From Bondarzewia mesenterica (Eukaryota > Basidiomycota > Agaricomycetes > Russulales > Bondarzewiaceae): DNA of 29,211 nt. The stretch spans positions 1 through 29,211 of the forward strand of contig SGPL01000417.1 of NCBI GenBank assembly GCA_004802705.1, read 5' to 3'. Every line of letters begins with the position of its first letter. Within the stretch, counting starts at the first letter, position 1. A model generated the notes under the pieces. It did not search any database, was not told where the DNA came from, and was given only the letters and a program-made list of their open reading frames with translations. Positions 8,331 to 19,829 of the stretch are shown in pieces. The position numbers were made by a program, and so were the translations under genes.

Positions 8331-10885
8331 TACATGGGCTGATATTTCCTTCCTCACATCTAAAACTGCTGAAGAGACCCTTGTGGCAGCTAAAAGCTTC
8401 ATCAATTGACTGAAAATACAGATCAGTTGACCTGTATGCTGCATATACACTAATAACAGGACTGAATTCATCAATGAGGCCTAAAAGTCATGATGCCAAG
8501 AGCAAGGGATTATACATGAGACCTCCACTTCATATTCCTCATTATAAAATAGCATGTCAGAACATGGCAATTAAATCTGAATAAAACATGCTCAGTTTAT
8601 GATGCACGATAGTGGGGTGCTAACTCACCTGTAGGCTGAGGCATTCACAACTACTGTTTATATTTAGAATCTACTTCCCTCCTCTCATTATCCTACTTTC
8701 TCAGCCTGAGAGATGATCTTCAAGTGCCATCCAGTTGGCTATGCCAAAATCCTAGATGAGTGTTGCATCAAGCTCGATGCCAAATCTGTTAAGTGTATGC
8801 TTATAGGCTATTAAGGATGCGATGCATACCATCTCTACAAGCCAAATGACAGCCATATCTTTACCTCTCATGACATTGTCTTTGATAAGGGCACAGGACA
8901 CTAGTCTCATGCCACTACTATTAATGTTGAGGGAGAGAGTGACCTGCAGGATGACAACAATGATAGTCAAGATGATAAACATACAGAAGAGGATAAAAAG
9001 GGGCAGTAGATGCTACTCCAACTGCTCAAAATCTGAATCCACTACAGATGCCTCCTTGATCCACTGTCATGACTGTCTCACTTGATGCCCCTTGCCACTC
9101 AAATCACCTCTCTAAGCTATCTACTGCCCTCCATCAATCTCATGAATATGCCACCCATAAAGTTAATGCACACACTATGGGCAAAGACTGGGCCACTGAC
9201 ACTCTGATTGCCAACCTTGCGAGCAGTGATAGCCTGCTCATAGACCTAGAATTGGCTGATAACATCCTTGTGTTCATTGCTAATTTATCAGTTATCCTTC
9301 CTAAAATGCTAGAGGAGGCCATGGAGTGACCAGATTTATGGCAGGAGGCAGTTGAAAGGGAGTTGGGCAAGACAAAAAAATATAATATGTGAAATGTTAT
9401 CCTATTACCTAAAGAGGCAGAACTAATAGATTACTGCTGAATTTTTGCTGAGAAGTTTGATAGTAATATTAATGACATTGGCTGTAAGGTACATTTGATG
9501 TCAACTTTCTCTAAACCTCTGCCTCTGTCATTTACCTCGAAACTGTCTGAATAGCTCTCACTCTCGCAGCTGCCTTAGATCTTGAGATCTGGCAAACAGA
9601 TTTTGAGAGCATATTTCTTAATGCCCCTGTGAACTCAGATATCTACATGAGGCAATTAAAAGGTTTTGAGGAAATAGAGAAGGAGGAGCTGGTATGCCAG
9701 TTAAATAAGGCAATTTATGGTACAAAGTAAGGTGGTAACAACTAGTGATTGAAACTGGACCACACGTACCAATGCTTAGGTACACCTGCATGTTCGCTGA
9801 CTATTATGCTCATGCAAAGACTACTAATAGACAGCACATCATTATACTCATGTACATTAATAATACACTCGGCCTCTCAATAAGTCCAGTAGAAAGCACA
9901 AGGGCTAAGGCAGAACTCAGTGCAGCCTATCAGATGAAAGACATGAGTGGCCCTAATGGTGAGCTCCAGTTTATCCTCAGGATTAAAGTTGAGAGGGACC
10001 ACTTGCATAAGACTATTTACATATTGTAGCATAGTTTCCTCTTGTGCATACTAGATCATGCAGGTATGTCTGATTGCAGTATTGAGCCAACTCCCCTTCT
10101 TGCTGGTAGTGCATACCAGTGCCTCTTTGAGCTGATGGATGACTCCAAGCATGAGATATGCAAAGGGGAACCATTTCATGAACTCCTTGGTGCAGTGAAT
10201 TGTCTTACTATTGCTACACGCTTGGATATTTCATATGCTATTCAAGTTCTCAGATCATTCTCTAATATGCCTGGCACTCATTACTAGAAGGCACTTAAGC
10301 ATCTCCTTCAATACTTGAAGGGGATTGCAGACTATAGTATAACTTATGATGGCACACGCCCTGATGGTCTGAGGCTGACTGGCTACTTTAATGTTAATTA
10401 TACTGTTGAGCAACATTGCTGATCTTCAATTAGATGAGTCTTCCTGCTGGCAAGAGCATCTATTGTGTGAAGCTCAAAAAAATAGCAGTCTGTTACTATA
10501 TCTATGATGGAAGCTAAATACATAGCTACTGCCCAGATGGCCATCTGATTGCAGATGCTACTCCATGAGCTTGAGGTCCCCATTAGTAGTCCTGGCCTTC
10601 TCCTGAGTGATAACATGAGCACTAACATCCTCACTCAAGAATATGTCAACTACTCATGAGTGAAGCACATAAATGTGCCCACTTTATGCAGGAGAGGGTG
10701 GAGGCTGAGGAGCTCAAGGTCGAGCATGTTTTCTCAGCTGATAACTTGGTTGATGTTTTAATAAAGGGGATACTTAGGTATCCCCATAGAGAATTAGTAA
10801 ATAGGCTAGAGATTACGAGGAGCTAGGGGGAGCTTAAGATTTTTATGATGAGTGAGGAAGCTGGAGAGTTCAATGAGCTAGAGAG
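8331..10885 (+). mobile_element. Ty1/copia retrotransposon pol relic (integrase, RT, RNase H)
   Basis: Broken frames follow copia pol order. The integrase core is at about 8355-8520 (KTAEETLVAAKSF, then NNRTEFINEA and EQGIIHETS). The integrase C-terminal segment is at about 8740-8910 (KLDAKSVKCMLIGY, SHIFTSHDIVFDKG). Reverse transcriptase lies at about 9335-10030 with IYMRQLKGFEEIEKEELVCQ; its catalytic YVDD reads YINN at 9853-9864, losing both Asp. RNase H and the tail are at about 10170-10830 (LTIATRLDISYAIQVL, LKHLLQYLKGIADYS, SADNLVDVLIKG). Stops and frameshifts run throughout, and gag, protease and the 5' LTR are not visible. It is inactive. Confidence 0.9.
10817..10832 (+). other. Possible polypurine tract of the copia relic
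   Basis: A purine-rich run (GAGGAGCTAGGGGGAG) lies just after the end of the RNase H frame. A 3' LTR could follow, perhaps starting at TGTTGAGATC (10888), but without a second LTR copy in the window this cannot be confirmed. Confidence 0.3.
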
Positions 10886-13720
10886 AGTGTTGAGATCTAA
10901 AATTGCCTCCCTCATGTTTGTTATTAGATAATCACTAGCTTATGCTTAATACTTTATTTTTATTCTATGTGCCTGACTCAATAGCTTTTAACCCTCTTTA
11001 TGAGGGTGGCATGCCTCGTTCTTCTTAGATGAATGACTGAGGTGAACCTACTTACTATTTTACTGTAATCTACTCATACTGATTCATACTCATAGCATTT
11101 CTTCTCCTGCTTATTCCCTCACTAGATATAGCCTAATATAGTCATTTATTTTCTCCTTAGATGGACAACTGAGCATTTCTTCTCTTGCTCATTCCCTCAC
11201 TAGATCTTGCTTCATAACACTCTGTCAAACTGTCAGGAATAAAATATCAAAATATAATTATGACATAATCTGTTAGGACCTTAATTAATTATCTTACTTG
11301 TTCTCTGCTCAACATTATAATATCTTGCTTATTCCTCCTTCAATGACCTGCCCTTCTAATTTAGGGATAACCTCCACTCCTTCTGCTCTATTATTTAAAT
11401 AGAATTATTAAGTGCACTTTAAAATATTTATATGTTGTAGCACTTTCTGCCAATATCAAGCTATATTTTAACACATCATTGTTTGAGTTTCACCCTTTTT
11501 TTTTATAACTCCCTCTATATGCCTCCAAAATAGAATTGAAAATAAGTATTTTTGTCATTTCTTAGATACAACACTCTATTAACTTAGCAGACTTTTAAGT
11601 CAGCCTCAATTATCATCAACTCACTTCAATTTCTCTTCATTGTCATTATGATATCTATTTCTCCATGCTCTTATGTGTTCTGAGTGCAGACTTTTGTTCA
11701 GTTTATTATTTACTGTGCATACTCAAAACCCCTTGATTTAAGTTTACATTTCCTCAAGGCTACACCTATTACTTTATACAGTGCATGAAGGGCTATTAAT
11801 TTTATAATTAAAACTCTGACTCAAAAGCCTTTGAATCCTATTCATCAGTTATAAAAAGCAAATTTGAAAGGCTTTCTCCTTTTTTTTTGATGTACATTTC
11901 ACCACTTTCCTATAGTGCATACGAGAAGAAAGCAACCTTGTAAGCTTTACTATAATAAAACTTCATGTTTATTTTTTTATCATCCACTGTATTAAAATAT
12001 TTCATGTTTAGTCCTGCAATGCCCAATAGGACACTAGTGCCCCTTAAAGGACTTGAACACTATTTTGCGACACATGATTTTGATTTTTCATTTTGCTGGA
12101 GTTACAAAAAAGAAGGTAGAGCATTGATTAGGGTTACATTTATTATGCTCTTCAGTGGTGAGCATCAAATGACTTGTACTTTTACTATTCAAAGTGGAAA
12201 TGCTCATATTGAGGTACATTATATGATTTTTTTTCTCTTCTTTTGATCTCTCACATTATAGAACATCAGTCAACTTAGCTTAGTTGTTATTTAAAAAATC
12301 TTAGTTTACTAATGGCCTAATACTCAATTAAAAGAAGTACGTGTATCATGTAAAAAATTTCTCACACACTTATTCATTCATATTTTATCTATTAGTAGAT
12401 GCTACACTAATGAGCACCTTTACTCTCTATGCCTATATGCCTCTATTTTTACCTTTTAGATTTTGATTTACATCTCTTATAGTCTCTATCTATCTGTAAT
12501 GTTTTTAATCCTTTACAACTTTTTATAACCTTTCTATACTTTTCTTGATCTTGCCTCTTTTCTTTTCAATTATAGGACTATTCATTATTGACACTTTAGG
12601 CCTTTTTTTATATGTCAGACCTTCGAGATCGAGGATGTCGAGCTGCATTTAAGATAATCCTTTTAAATTATTAATTTTGAGTATCATCAGCTGGCTTTTT
12701 ATGATATTATCCATAACTTGTTTTGATCTGATATCACTTAGAGCATGTGGTCATTCATTTTAATGTTTTTTATCCCATGTGATTTTCAAATACTTTGTAG
12801 AGTGTTTATTGACATCGACAAATTACCTTTTAGCTTTTAAACTCACATATCTTCATTTTCTTTCAACCTGATGCTAAATTATCAATCACTGTATGTTCCT
12901 ATTTCTATTTTTATTGGACTCTTCTCCTTTCAAATTCACTCTTTTTCTCTCATTGTTTACCTCACTCATATAATATTCACTATATTTTTCAGTCTTCTAC
13001 CTCTACTTTCTACTCAATATATGAGCTACTATACACCTCTGCAAAATATCAAATCAGTTCCTAGACTTCAGACCTCACTTCATCTGTGTAAACTGTGACT
13101 GTAACCTATGACTTGTGACTTTAAACATTGACTTTGCTATGACTTATTACTATCTTAATGACATCATCTCCTTGACTTTACCAATACCTCACTATCATTT
13201 TATTTCATCTTTATATTTTATTTATCTTCCACTTCTATATTATTTGAACTTTTAATTATAATATCACATTAACTTTACCTCATTATTAAAATATTGCCCT
13301 GTTATCAGAATATTACCTTATTATCAGAATATTGCTCTAATATCACAGCATATTGTATGCTTTTATTCATCTTTCATATTCATTTACTCAGACATCTGTG
13401 TCTTCATAGTAGACATCTATCAAGATGATCAAATTTTAGTAGTTTAGCTTAGTAGCTTCACCTAGTTGTGCCTAGTTAAGGCTTCAGAGGATTCAGGGAC
13501 TTTAGCTGCAAGTTAGGTCAAACAAGATAAGAAAGCAAAGGCAGGGACTTGAACTTTATGTCTTATCATAATGTATCTATATATGATATAAGGGTAGATA
13601 AAAAGAGATTTAGTGAGAAAACTAATCTGTGATCACTGAGATATAAATAAAATGTGCTATTGTGATGACTATACATTTCTTTTCTTCTCTGATTATATAA
13701 CTTGCTTAGTCACCTATATC
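10886..13720. other. AT-rich, CpG-poor region without supported genes
   Basis: It may contain the copia 3' LTR at its left end. The sequence is AT-rich, and no CG dinucleotide occurs between 11018 and 11920. The ORFs at 11965-12246 and 12871-13098 have no family motif that I recognise. I read the region as heavily mutated repeat DNA. Confidence 0.5.
11095..11205 (+). repeat. Imperfect direct repeat, 33 bases, 78-base period
   Basis: Copies at 11095-11127 and 11173-11205 share GCATTTCTTCT at the start and ATTCCCTCACTAGAT at the end, with two mismatches. This is probably a local duplication inside a decayed LTR. Confidence 0.6.
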
Positions 13721-13722
13721 AT

Positions 13723-14281
13723 GAGGGGGTTAACTAGCCTTGTGATACATTGCCCTATAATAAGGGAGGACTGGATACCTGTGGACTCAGACAAGGAGCT
13801 AGACTTAGTCTTGAAAAACCTACTAGTCACACTGGCTGATCTAGGCTTAGCTAGACTGAGGCCTAGATGTGTATTTATAGATTATCACATGTTATGGCAC
13901 GTGATCAGTCACGTGATACTTATTTAGCTTACTCATGCTTGGCTGACTGATGCATGCTCAGCCTTACTTATGAATATGCTGAGTTGGCTGACTGATGCAT
14001 GGACACACTGCTTAGCAAGCAGAGTTCACTAGACCTGCTCTAAACATATTTACATATTTATACTGCAGTGCAGCACCTATGGTATTCCAGTTTTCAGCAC
14101 TTGGGAATTTGCCACAGGTAAGCTCACCTTCTTGTACTTATCTCTTGGTTGTATAAATATTAACTTGAGAATTCACCACAGTTGTGAGCATAAGGCCCTA
14201 CGCTTTGAGACAACTACAAACCTTAACACTTCAACTCCCTTTTAGTGATTGTTTGGGGTTAGGCTTAGGCTGAGCCTTGAC
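13723..14281 (+). repeat. Possible 5' LTR of the gypsy relic
   Basis: The stretch begins TGAGGGGGTTAACTAGCC and may end at TTGACA about 980 bases before gag. It contains a near-palindromic double CACGTG motif at 13898-13917 and repeated GGCTGACTGATGCATG at 13943-13958 and 13992-14007. TG...CA ends and its position ahead of gag suggest an LTR, but no partner copy is present, so the limits are guesses. Confidence 0.3.
13898..13917 (+). promoter_or_regulatory. Paired CACGTG (E-box-like) near-palindrome
   Basis: Two CACGTG hexamers flank ATCAGT, and the whole is nearly self-complementary. CACGTG is the site of bHLH regulators in fungi. In an LTR-like context it could be a promoter element; function here is inferred only. 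Confidence 0.35.
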
Positions 14282-15257
14282 AGTTGCTAAAAACTACAAC
14301 TACACGCACTGCTACTGAACCCTTTGTTTTCTCAGATTTCCCTTTGCCTGTACATCGTAAGTCTCATTGTAAGCCATATCTGATAGCTGCCAATTTATGA
14401 TATAACTTACATTACGTGAATATCTACTATACGTACTCTTACACTAGCACATTTAGATTAGCTTCATTTCATGGGGACTAGGCCACAAACCCTAAAGATA
14501 CCTCAGAAAAGTGAACTGTTGGTGTTGACCCTTAAGTGGGCAGCATTTAAGTGTCCCAATCTAAAGTGTAGTAGTCAATCCCACTTAGAGCACTTGTTAC
14601 AACTGCGCTTTTTTATTCTATATTTTATTCAGTCATTCTTATACAATACTTAAGCTTAGCTGTCTTAAGAGCACGCAGCAGAGCCACATACAGTCAAAAA
14701 CTGGGTTGCCCCACCTAGCTGTATGCAGTACAATAAGTGGGGTTTCTATATCATCCATCTCAAATATCACTCTATTTGCCAAGTCTCAATTACCTTCATT
14801 CAGGATGAATGAGGATTTCTTCAGATCAGAGGCATTCAAATTCATTGGAAAATCCCCAAACTAGTCACATACCTTCTCCTTCTATTTTCATCATGGGGTC
14901 TATTTTCTCACAAATTAACCTTATGTCATCCTAGCTGGGTTGCCTTCTGGTTATGGTAGTGACCTTTATCATTACATTGCGTCCACGAGTGGGAACCCAT
15001 AGCCAATTGACATCGAACTCTACATCAACATATGTGCTCCCTCCCCTATTATATCAGGCACCCTCCAAAACTCCCGTACATAGTCCTGCATGGCCAATCC
15101 TTTAGATAGTAACTTCCTCCTATCCATGCCAGATTCGCTGATCCACCAGCTCTCTGATCTTGAAGGAGACGCAGTTCTTGCACAAGAATTAGAAGGAGTA
15201 TCTTTAGAAGAAGAAAACCTTTTTCTACCTTATGAACCACATTCTTGAAATACAGGG
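14282..15257. other. Leader-like region before gypsy gag
   Basis: There is no convincing gene. Position and composition suit the untranslated leader of the gypsy relic. I could not identify a primer-binding site. Confidence 0.3.
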
Positions 15258-16565
15258 ATGTCAGCAGAAAGTAGCACAGTAGGAGAAGGAGGAGATGATC
15301 CCTTAGACTATGCCAAGATAGCTAAGCCAGAGCCCTTTGACGGTGATGTCAATAAAATTAAAAAATTTCTGAGGCAATGCAAACTTACATTCATGCTGAA
15401 GCTGAAGGAATTTAAAGAAGATAGGGTGAAGATTATCTTCACCTTGTCTTATATGAACAAGAGTATGGCAGCTGATTGGGCGGGGATTTACATCAATGCA
15501 ATGTTAGAGGAGAAATGGGCAGATGAGATGCCCTATAAAGCAGATGATTGAAAGAAGTTCAAGGAGAAGGTAGAAGGGGCATTTTTGGCAGTCATGGTGG
15601 ACATAAATGCTAAACTAAAAATGTCCACCATCAAACAAGGAGCTCATCGAGTAGATGAATACATTACAGAATTTTGTCTACTGATGGTGCACATGGGCTA
15701 CAATGAGGCAGCCTACTTAGAATATTTCTACATAGGTCTTAACAGGCCCTTGATGTGGAAAGTCTTGATGACAGGAGAGGGGCCAAAGGACCTTGCAGAT
15801 TGGTTTATAAAGGCAGTTAAATATGACATCCTTTATAGAGAGAATGAGGATTGAGAGAAGGCACACAGCAGTGGCTAGACCCAAAAGAAAACCACTACAG
15901 TGGCCAAGCCTTGAGCGATCTCTGAGGATCAGGTCAGAGAAAACAGCAGTGGATAAAGAAGGATGTGGGATGGACATGTTGTCCTGCGACTACCACAAGG
16001 AAGATTAGATGAGCCGATGAAAGTAGACATGATAAAACAGTGCTGCCCAATTATTTATTATAAATGTCAGAAGCCCGGCCATATCGTGTGTGACTGCCAC
16101 TCGTAGATCAACTGTAATGAGATGGACTGGAATGAGATTTGGGCCCTTGTTCTTAAAGAAGAAAAGGGCAAAGGCAAAGCACAGGAGTTCATGGAGGGCT
16201 TCTCAAAGGATTTTTAGGATGAAAGCAACTAGTTGATACACAGTTGGCTTCCAGAAATAGTTTCTTTGTTCTTTCAGATGTGGATGGATAAGGTGCAGAA
16301 TCTGACATGTTTATACGTGACTCAGAAATAAAAAAATTCTGTTGATCAGACACTGATCGTGAAGACTGAGAAAGAGGTACCCAAATATGTAAGAAATATG
16401 GGTATGGAAGATGGGCTCGAAAAGATGAAGATAGAGTTAAAGATCATAGACACCAGGGCAGTACCAGCGAACTGCACGCATGAACTTGTTGTATCGTTTT
16501 TAAGAATAAATTTGAGTGCGTTAAGCATCAACATTAAATTTAATCGCAAAAAAGGCATACGCATG
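15258..16565 (+). mobile_element. Ty3/gypsy gag-protease relic, 3' truncated
   Basis: One frame with in-frame stops (TGA at 15549 and 15852) reads as gag of mushroom gypsy elements: AKPEPFDGDVNKIKKFLRQC near the start, KIIFTLSYMNKSMAADWA, and QGAHRVDEYITEFCLL. A zinc knuckle at about 16041-16097 reads KCQKPGHIVCDC; its expected first Cys is Tyr and the Arg before DC is Cys. Protease follows at about 16430-16560 with IDTRA where the active site should be D-[ST]-G-A. The reading ends near 16565, where minus-strand KDZ sequence begins; RT, RNase H and integrase are absent. Confidence 0.85.
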
Positions 16566-17568
16566 GTGTGTAGAGGCCCATGCCATCAGTAATTCTAGCA
16601 AGGGAAGAATAAAAGTCATAACCATTGAGCTTGCTCTGCAGGCTCAATGTGTGAAAAAGCTTGAGGGTTTGAAATTTAATCACAGTGCGAGGACGATCGA
16701 TGGTGGCTGGCATCCATTTGGCATGGAGCAGCTGCACGATGGGTGACAAGGAATCCATGACCTCACACTCACAGAATGTGACAGAGACTTCATGAAACTC
16801 ATTAATATCAAGCATGGTGAGTGTGCCGTCTTTGATGAGGGGGTTGCGACAGCATTAGCCATCATGCCTGAGCTGCACTTGAAGACCAGCTTCTCGCAGT
16901 GAGTATCATTCAAATAAATTGCCGTTCCACTTCTAGAATGGCTAATCAGTGCAGTAATTTACATAGGAATTAAGATGAAACTTGCCTTGATTCAGTGAAG
17001 CAGTTGCTGCAGATGCATAGCAACTATACACAAGTCACAGAGCAAGCCACCACCAATGCAATCTGAACACTTCAAGCTGCCCATGCATGAGTTCTCCATC
17101 ATGCTACATCCTTCACATCATAATCCCTGGCCATGCAACTCAAGACCTTCTTGATGTAGCAACTCGTCCAGAAAAACATCGCGCAGAGGTAACCAGTCTT
17201 GAACTGGATCACACTAAAGGATGAATGAGTCAGTATATGTTTTTTCCATAAACCTGTCATCTGCAGACACGCCTCGGCGCTCATATGCAATGTATTTAAA
17301 TGCATTTTCTATGTTCACCCTAAGTCTCTATGGGTTCTGGCGATGCACAGGATTCAGACATATCGTACATGGTGTCCTCGATGAGAGTGGTATCTTTGAT
17401 TGTTGGAGACAGTGCTTTTTCGACCTGAAGGTGGTGAGATGATGAATAAGCGGGCTTACAATGCTTGCTAGAGGGGACAGCGATGGATGTATGTTGAATG
17501 ACTTCATCTGCAGAGCTATCCTCATCCATATGCACCAAAATAGCATGATTCCGTTTGCATTTGGCCAT
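16566..17568 (-). pseudogene. KDZ transposase, N-terminal part with CxC2-type zinc cluster
   Basis: Minus-strand frames from the start near 17568 (MAKCKRNHAILVHMDEDSS) give the N-terminus of a Kyakuja-Dileera-Zisupton transposase as found in many copies in mushrooms. Next come FLDELL, CEGC near 17116-17102, then LKCSDCIGGGLLCDLCIVAM, a cysteine cluster of CxC2 type. At about 16890-16600 there follow GLQVQLRHDG, DINEFHEVSVTFCECE and SPIVQLLHAKWMPATIDRP, then FQTLKLFHTLSLQSKLNGYD. Stops and frame changes interrupt it. The catalytic DDE-like core and C-terminus are missing because the sequence ends against gypsy protease at about 16565. Normal KDZ proteins are around 1000 residues. Confidence 0.8.
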
Positions 17569-18059
17569 ACGAGCGTGATGATGATGGACAGAAATGAATA
17601 CTAGCAAAGGTCTATGAAAGGGGACAAAAAGCAAGTGGATTTCAAGCTATTCAAGGTGATTCAAGGTGACTACGCTGCAAATATGGCTCAGAGATGTGAC
17701 AATAATTACTTTCGCAGTCAGGTGACTTGCTCAGACTACTTATTGCTAACTCGAAAAAGCCAAAATCAAGTCCCTATGAATAAACTAGACCCTGCAATGA
17801 CTTAAATATGTAGCGTAAGAACACGATATGCACGCAAGGAAATCAGAAGCCATATAGTCGCTTGAACCTCGTGCGATGGATGCTGTCCAAATGTATGTGA
17901 ATGGCAAAAGTTAACAAGTTGTAGAACTTATCAAGCTCCTTCTATTATCAATGCACCATCCTCCAGCACCCACTGGAAGGCATTCTCATGCTGCCCACAG
18001 AGCTCTATCTCTTGGTGATAAGCTGCTACGATGCAGCAAAAACCGTGAATGACTGTCCC
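17569..18059. other. Repeat-island spacer without a clear gene
   Basis: The minus strand at about 17900-18059 continues in the frame of the upstream ORF after one stop (HENAFQWVLEDGALIIEG), so the right part probably belongs to that degraded gene. I see nothing else. Confidence 0.35.
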
Positions 18060-18650
18060 TCAATACTCATCTGCTGCTGTCTCTAATACACTTCGTGACA
18101 CGTCCAACTTCTCATGGAGTTTTTGATTGAGTGCATCAATATATGTTTGGATCCATGCCTCTGAATCGCCCTCTTGAAGAGAGATGCAGAGATCCACAAG
18201 ATCTTCTGTGAGTTGGTTCTCATCAGTGGCCATCCATTTTGTATGATAGGGATCTATTTTTCCCTTGTGAGACACTATTTCATTTGTATAAGGCCTGTAG
18301 GATGCAGATAGCAGTAAGCAGCATACATTTAATAATAATCAGATACTTACAGATGTATTCCATCCCATTCAGCTTGACATTTGGCTTCATGAAGGGCACA
18401 AATGTGCTTGCCACACTTTTGATGACCCTTTCATTTCACGTACGTGTACTCCTGTTGATAAGCAAGATGAGCACCATAGCATCTGCTTATTGTGAGCAAG
18501 ATATATGTAGTTATAAGACAGTGAGAAGACTGAACACACATACCGATAATAGTAAGACTCAAGAGGCATGCCAGTCATGGTGGCTGGAGAAGAGCTAAAT
18601 CGGCCAAGTCTGTATGCAGCTCCAGTCATTTCCTCAAGTGCTTGAGCCAT
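17900..18650 (-). pseudogene. Degraded minus-strand ORFs, unknown family
   Basis: The clearest segment (18275-18060) reads WMATDENQLTEDLVDLCISL, then EAWIQTYIDALNQKLHEKLD, an amphipathic helical style. Further 5', 18650 downward reads MAQALEEMTGAAYRLGRF, then SSSPATMTGMPLESYYYR, followed by a GTATGT donor-like site. The segments may be exons of one gene on the minus strand, possibly the same gene as the viroplasmin-like piece at 19.4-19.7 kb. I do not recognise the family. Confidence 0.35.
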
Positions 18651-19400
18651 TTATTTATGCTCAGTTCTTCACGGACATCCAAAAATCACAGATCTCATGA
18701 ATGTCTTGAGGCATTGTTGATAGTTGAGCTTCCCTTTTTTTTGGAATTTTTGGGGCTGTATTTATTTGGAGAATTATTTATTTACCTCCTTTTGCAGATA
18801 TATCTCACTCTCACATCCGAACACGAGTCTTCAATGAGACCTTCATATACAACCAATATAAAACAATGCTTATACACTCCTTGGGGCATTACTCAAGGTT
18901 ACTTAAAACATTTTTCAGGGCATTTAGAGTGGTGTACCAATGTTGCGGCAAAGTCATATCTGTATTTGCGGTCAATGCACTAGCTTTAGTGTAGTGCATA
19001 TCAGTCCCGCTGTCCATATTATGTACTACTATATGAATCAGATGCATTGTCACTCGGGTACGAGGATTGATCATCTTGATTTAATTTACCGTATTGCCAC
19101 GGCATATCATAAGGATGGCACTACAAACAATACACGTACTTCATGATCGAGATTCCAAACAACATCTACGAGATATGTATCCAAGGACTCATAGTTATTT
19201 TACATCAAGAATGGAGGGGAAAGAGAAAAGACATGATGAGGCAGATGAGACATAATGATCGTGATAGTTTGTGTATAGAAAAAATGTTACTGTCTGCCTA
19301 GACCAAGATGCCACATGAGGCAAGCCATGCCACCACCTCGGCATGGATATTTAACCCCCTCTAGGATGGGTAGGGGTAGTTGTGGATGGCATCAATAACA
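18651..19400. other. Repeat-island segment, no supported gene
   Basis: Short ORFs on both strands (for example 18889-19074 minus and 18642-18983 plus) have no recognisable motif. This is probably degraded repeat DNA between two coding remnants. Confidence 0.35.
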
Positions 19401-19404
19401 TTGT

Positions 19405-19673
19405 TCCTACAGCAGCCACGTCAATGACTGTTCATCGAGCAGGCAACTAAATAAGGCTTACCACACCATGAATACACCAGTAGGATTGCTATGAGCGACA
19501 CCATAGAAGAGTCTGTGGCCACGATGAGGAGTGATGGCAGGAGCAGAAATGGATGGTAGCACAGAAGCCATGGGGGGAGCATGAGCCTCATGCATGCCAA
19601 TGTTAGGACCATGAAAAGTCTGTGAAGTTTGTAAGTAATAAGCAGTGAACAGAATTAAAGTGGAGCTTACCAA
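19405..19673 (-). pseudogene. Viroplasmin-like (RNase H1 N-terminal type) domain fragment
   Basis: On the minus strand a Pro/Ala-rich lead (FHGPNIGMHEAHAPPMASVL) runs into GHRLFYGVAHSNPTGVFMVW. This resembles the start of the small domain shared by eukaryotic RNase H1 N-termini and caulimovirus viroplasmin (pattern YYVVxxGRxxGIYxxW), which binds RNA/DNA hybrids. A GTAAG donor-like site follows, then after an AG the frame NNVIDAIHNYPYPS. Fungal genomes carry many proteins with such domains, so no virus need be involved. It is partial and broken; assignment is by pattern only. Confidence 0.45.
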
Positions 19674-19829
19674 GGAGATCCCGAGATATCCGTGTATTAG
19701 TGTCTGAGGACCACCAGTGACAGCAACTGCAATGGCGATCGGACTACCACCACTTGTTATAGGACCACATCTAACGGGGGTAAATTTTACTTCATGTGCT
19801 GTCTGTACTACTACGATCCTTGATGTGAA

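Noticed and set aside
11965..12246. ORF MFIFLSSTVLKYFMFSPAMP... as a gene
   Set aside because: It is open and plausible in length, but I see no family motif, no splice context and only AT-driven composition at its ends. It was left as non-coding repeat DNA.
19405..19673. Integrated plant-virus (caulimovirus) sequence
   Set aside because: The domain type is widespread in fungal cellular proteins and no other caulimovirus-like gene is present nearby.
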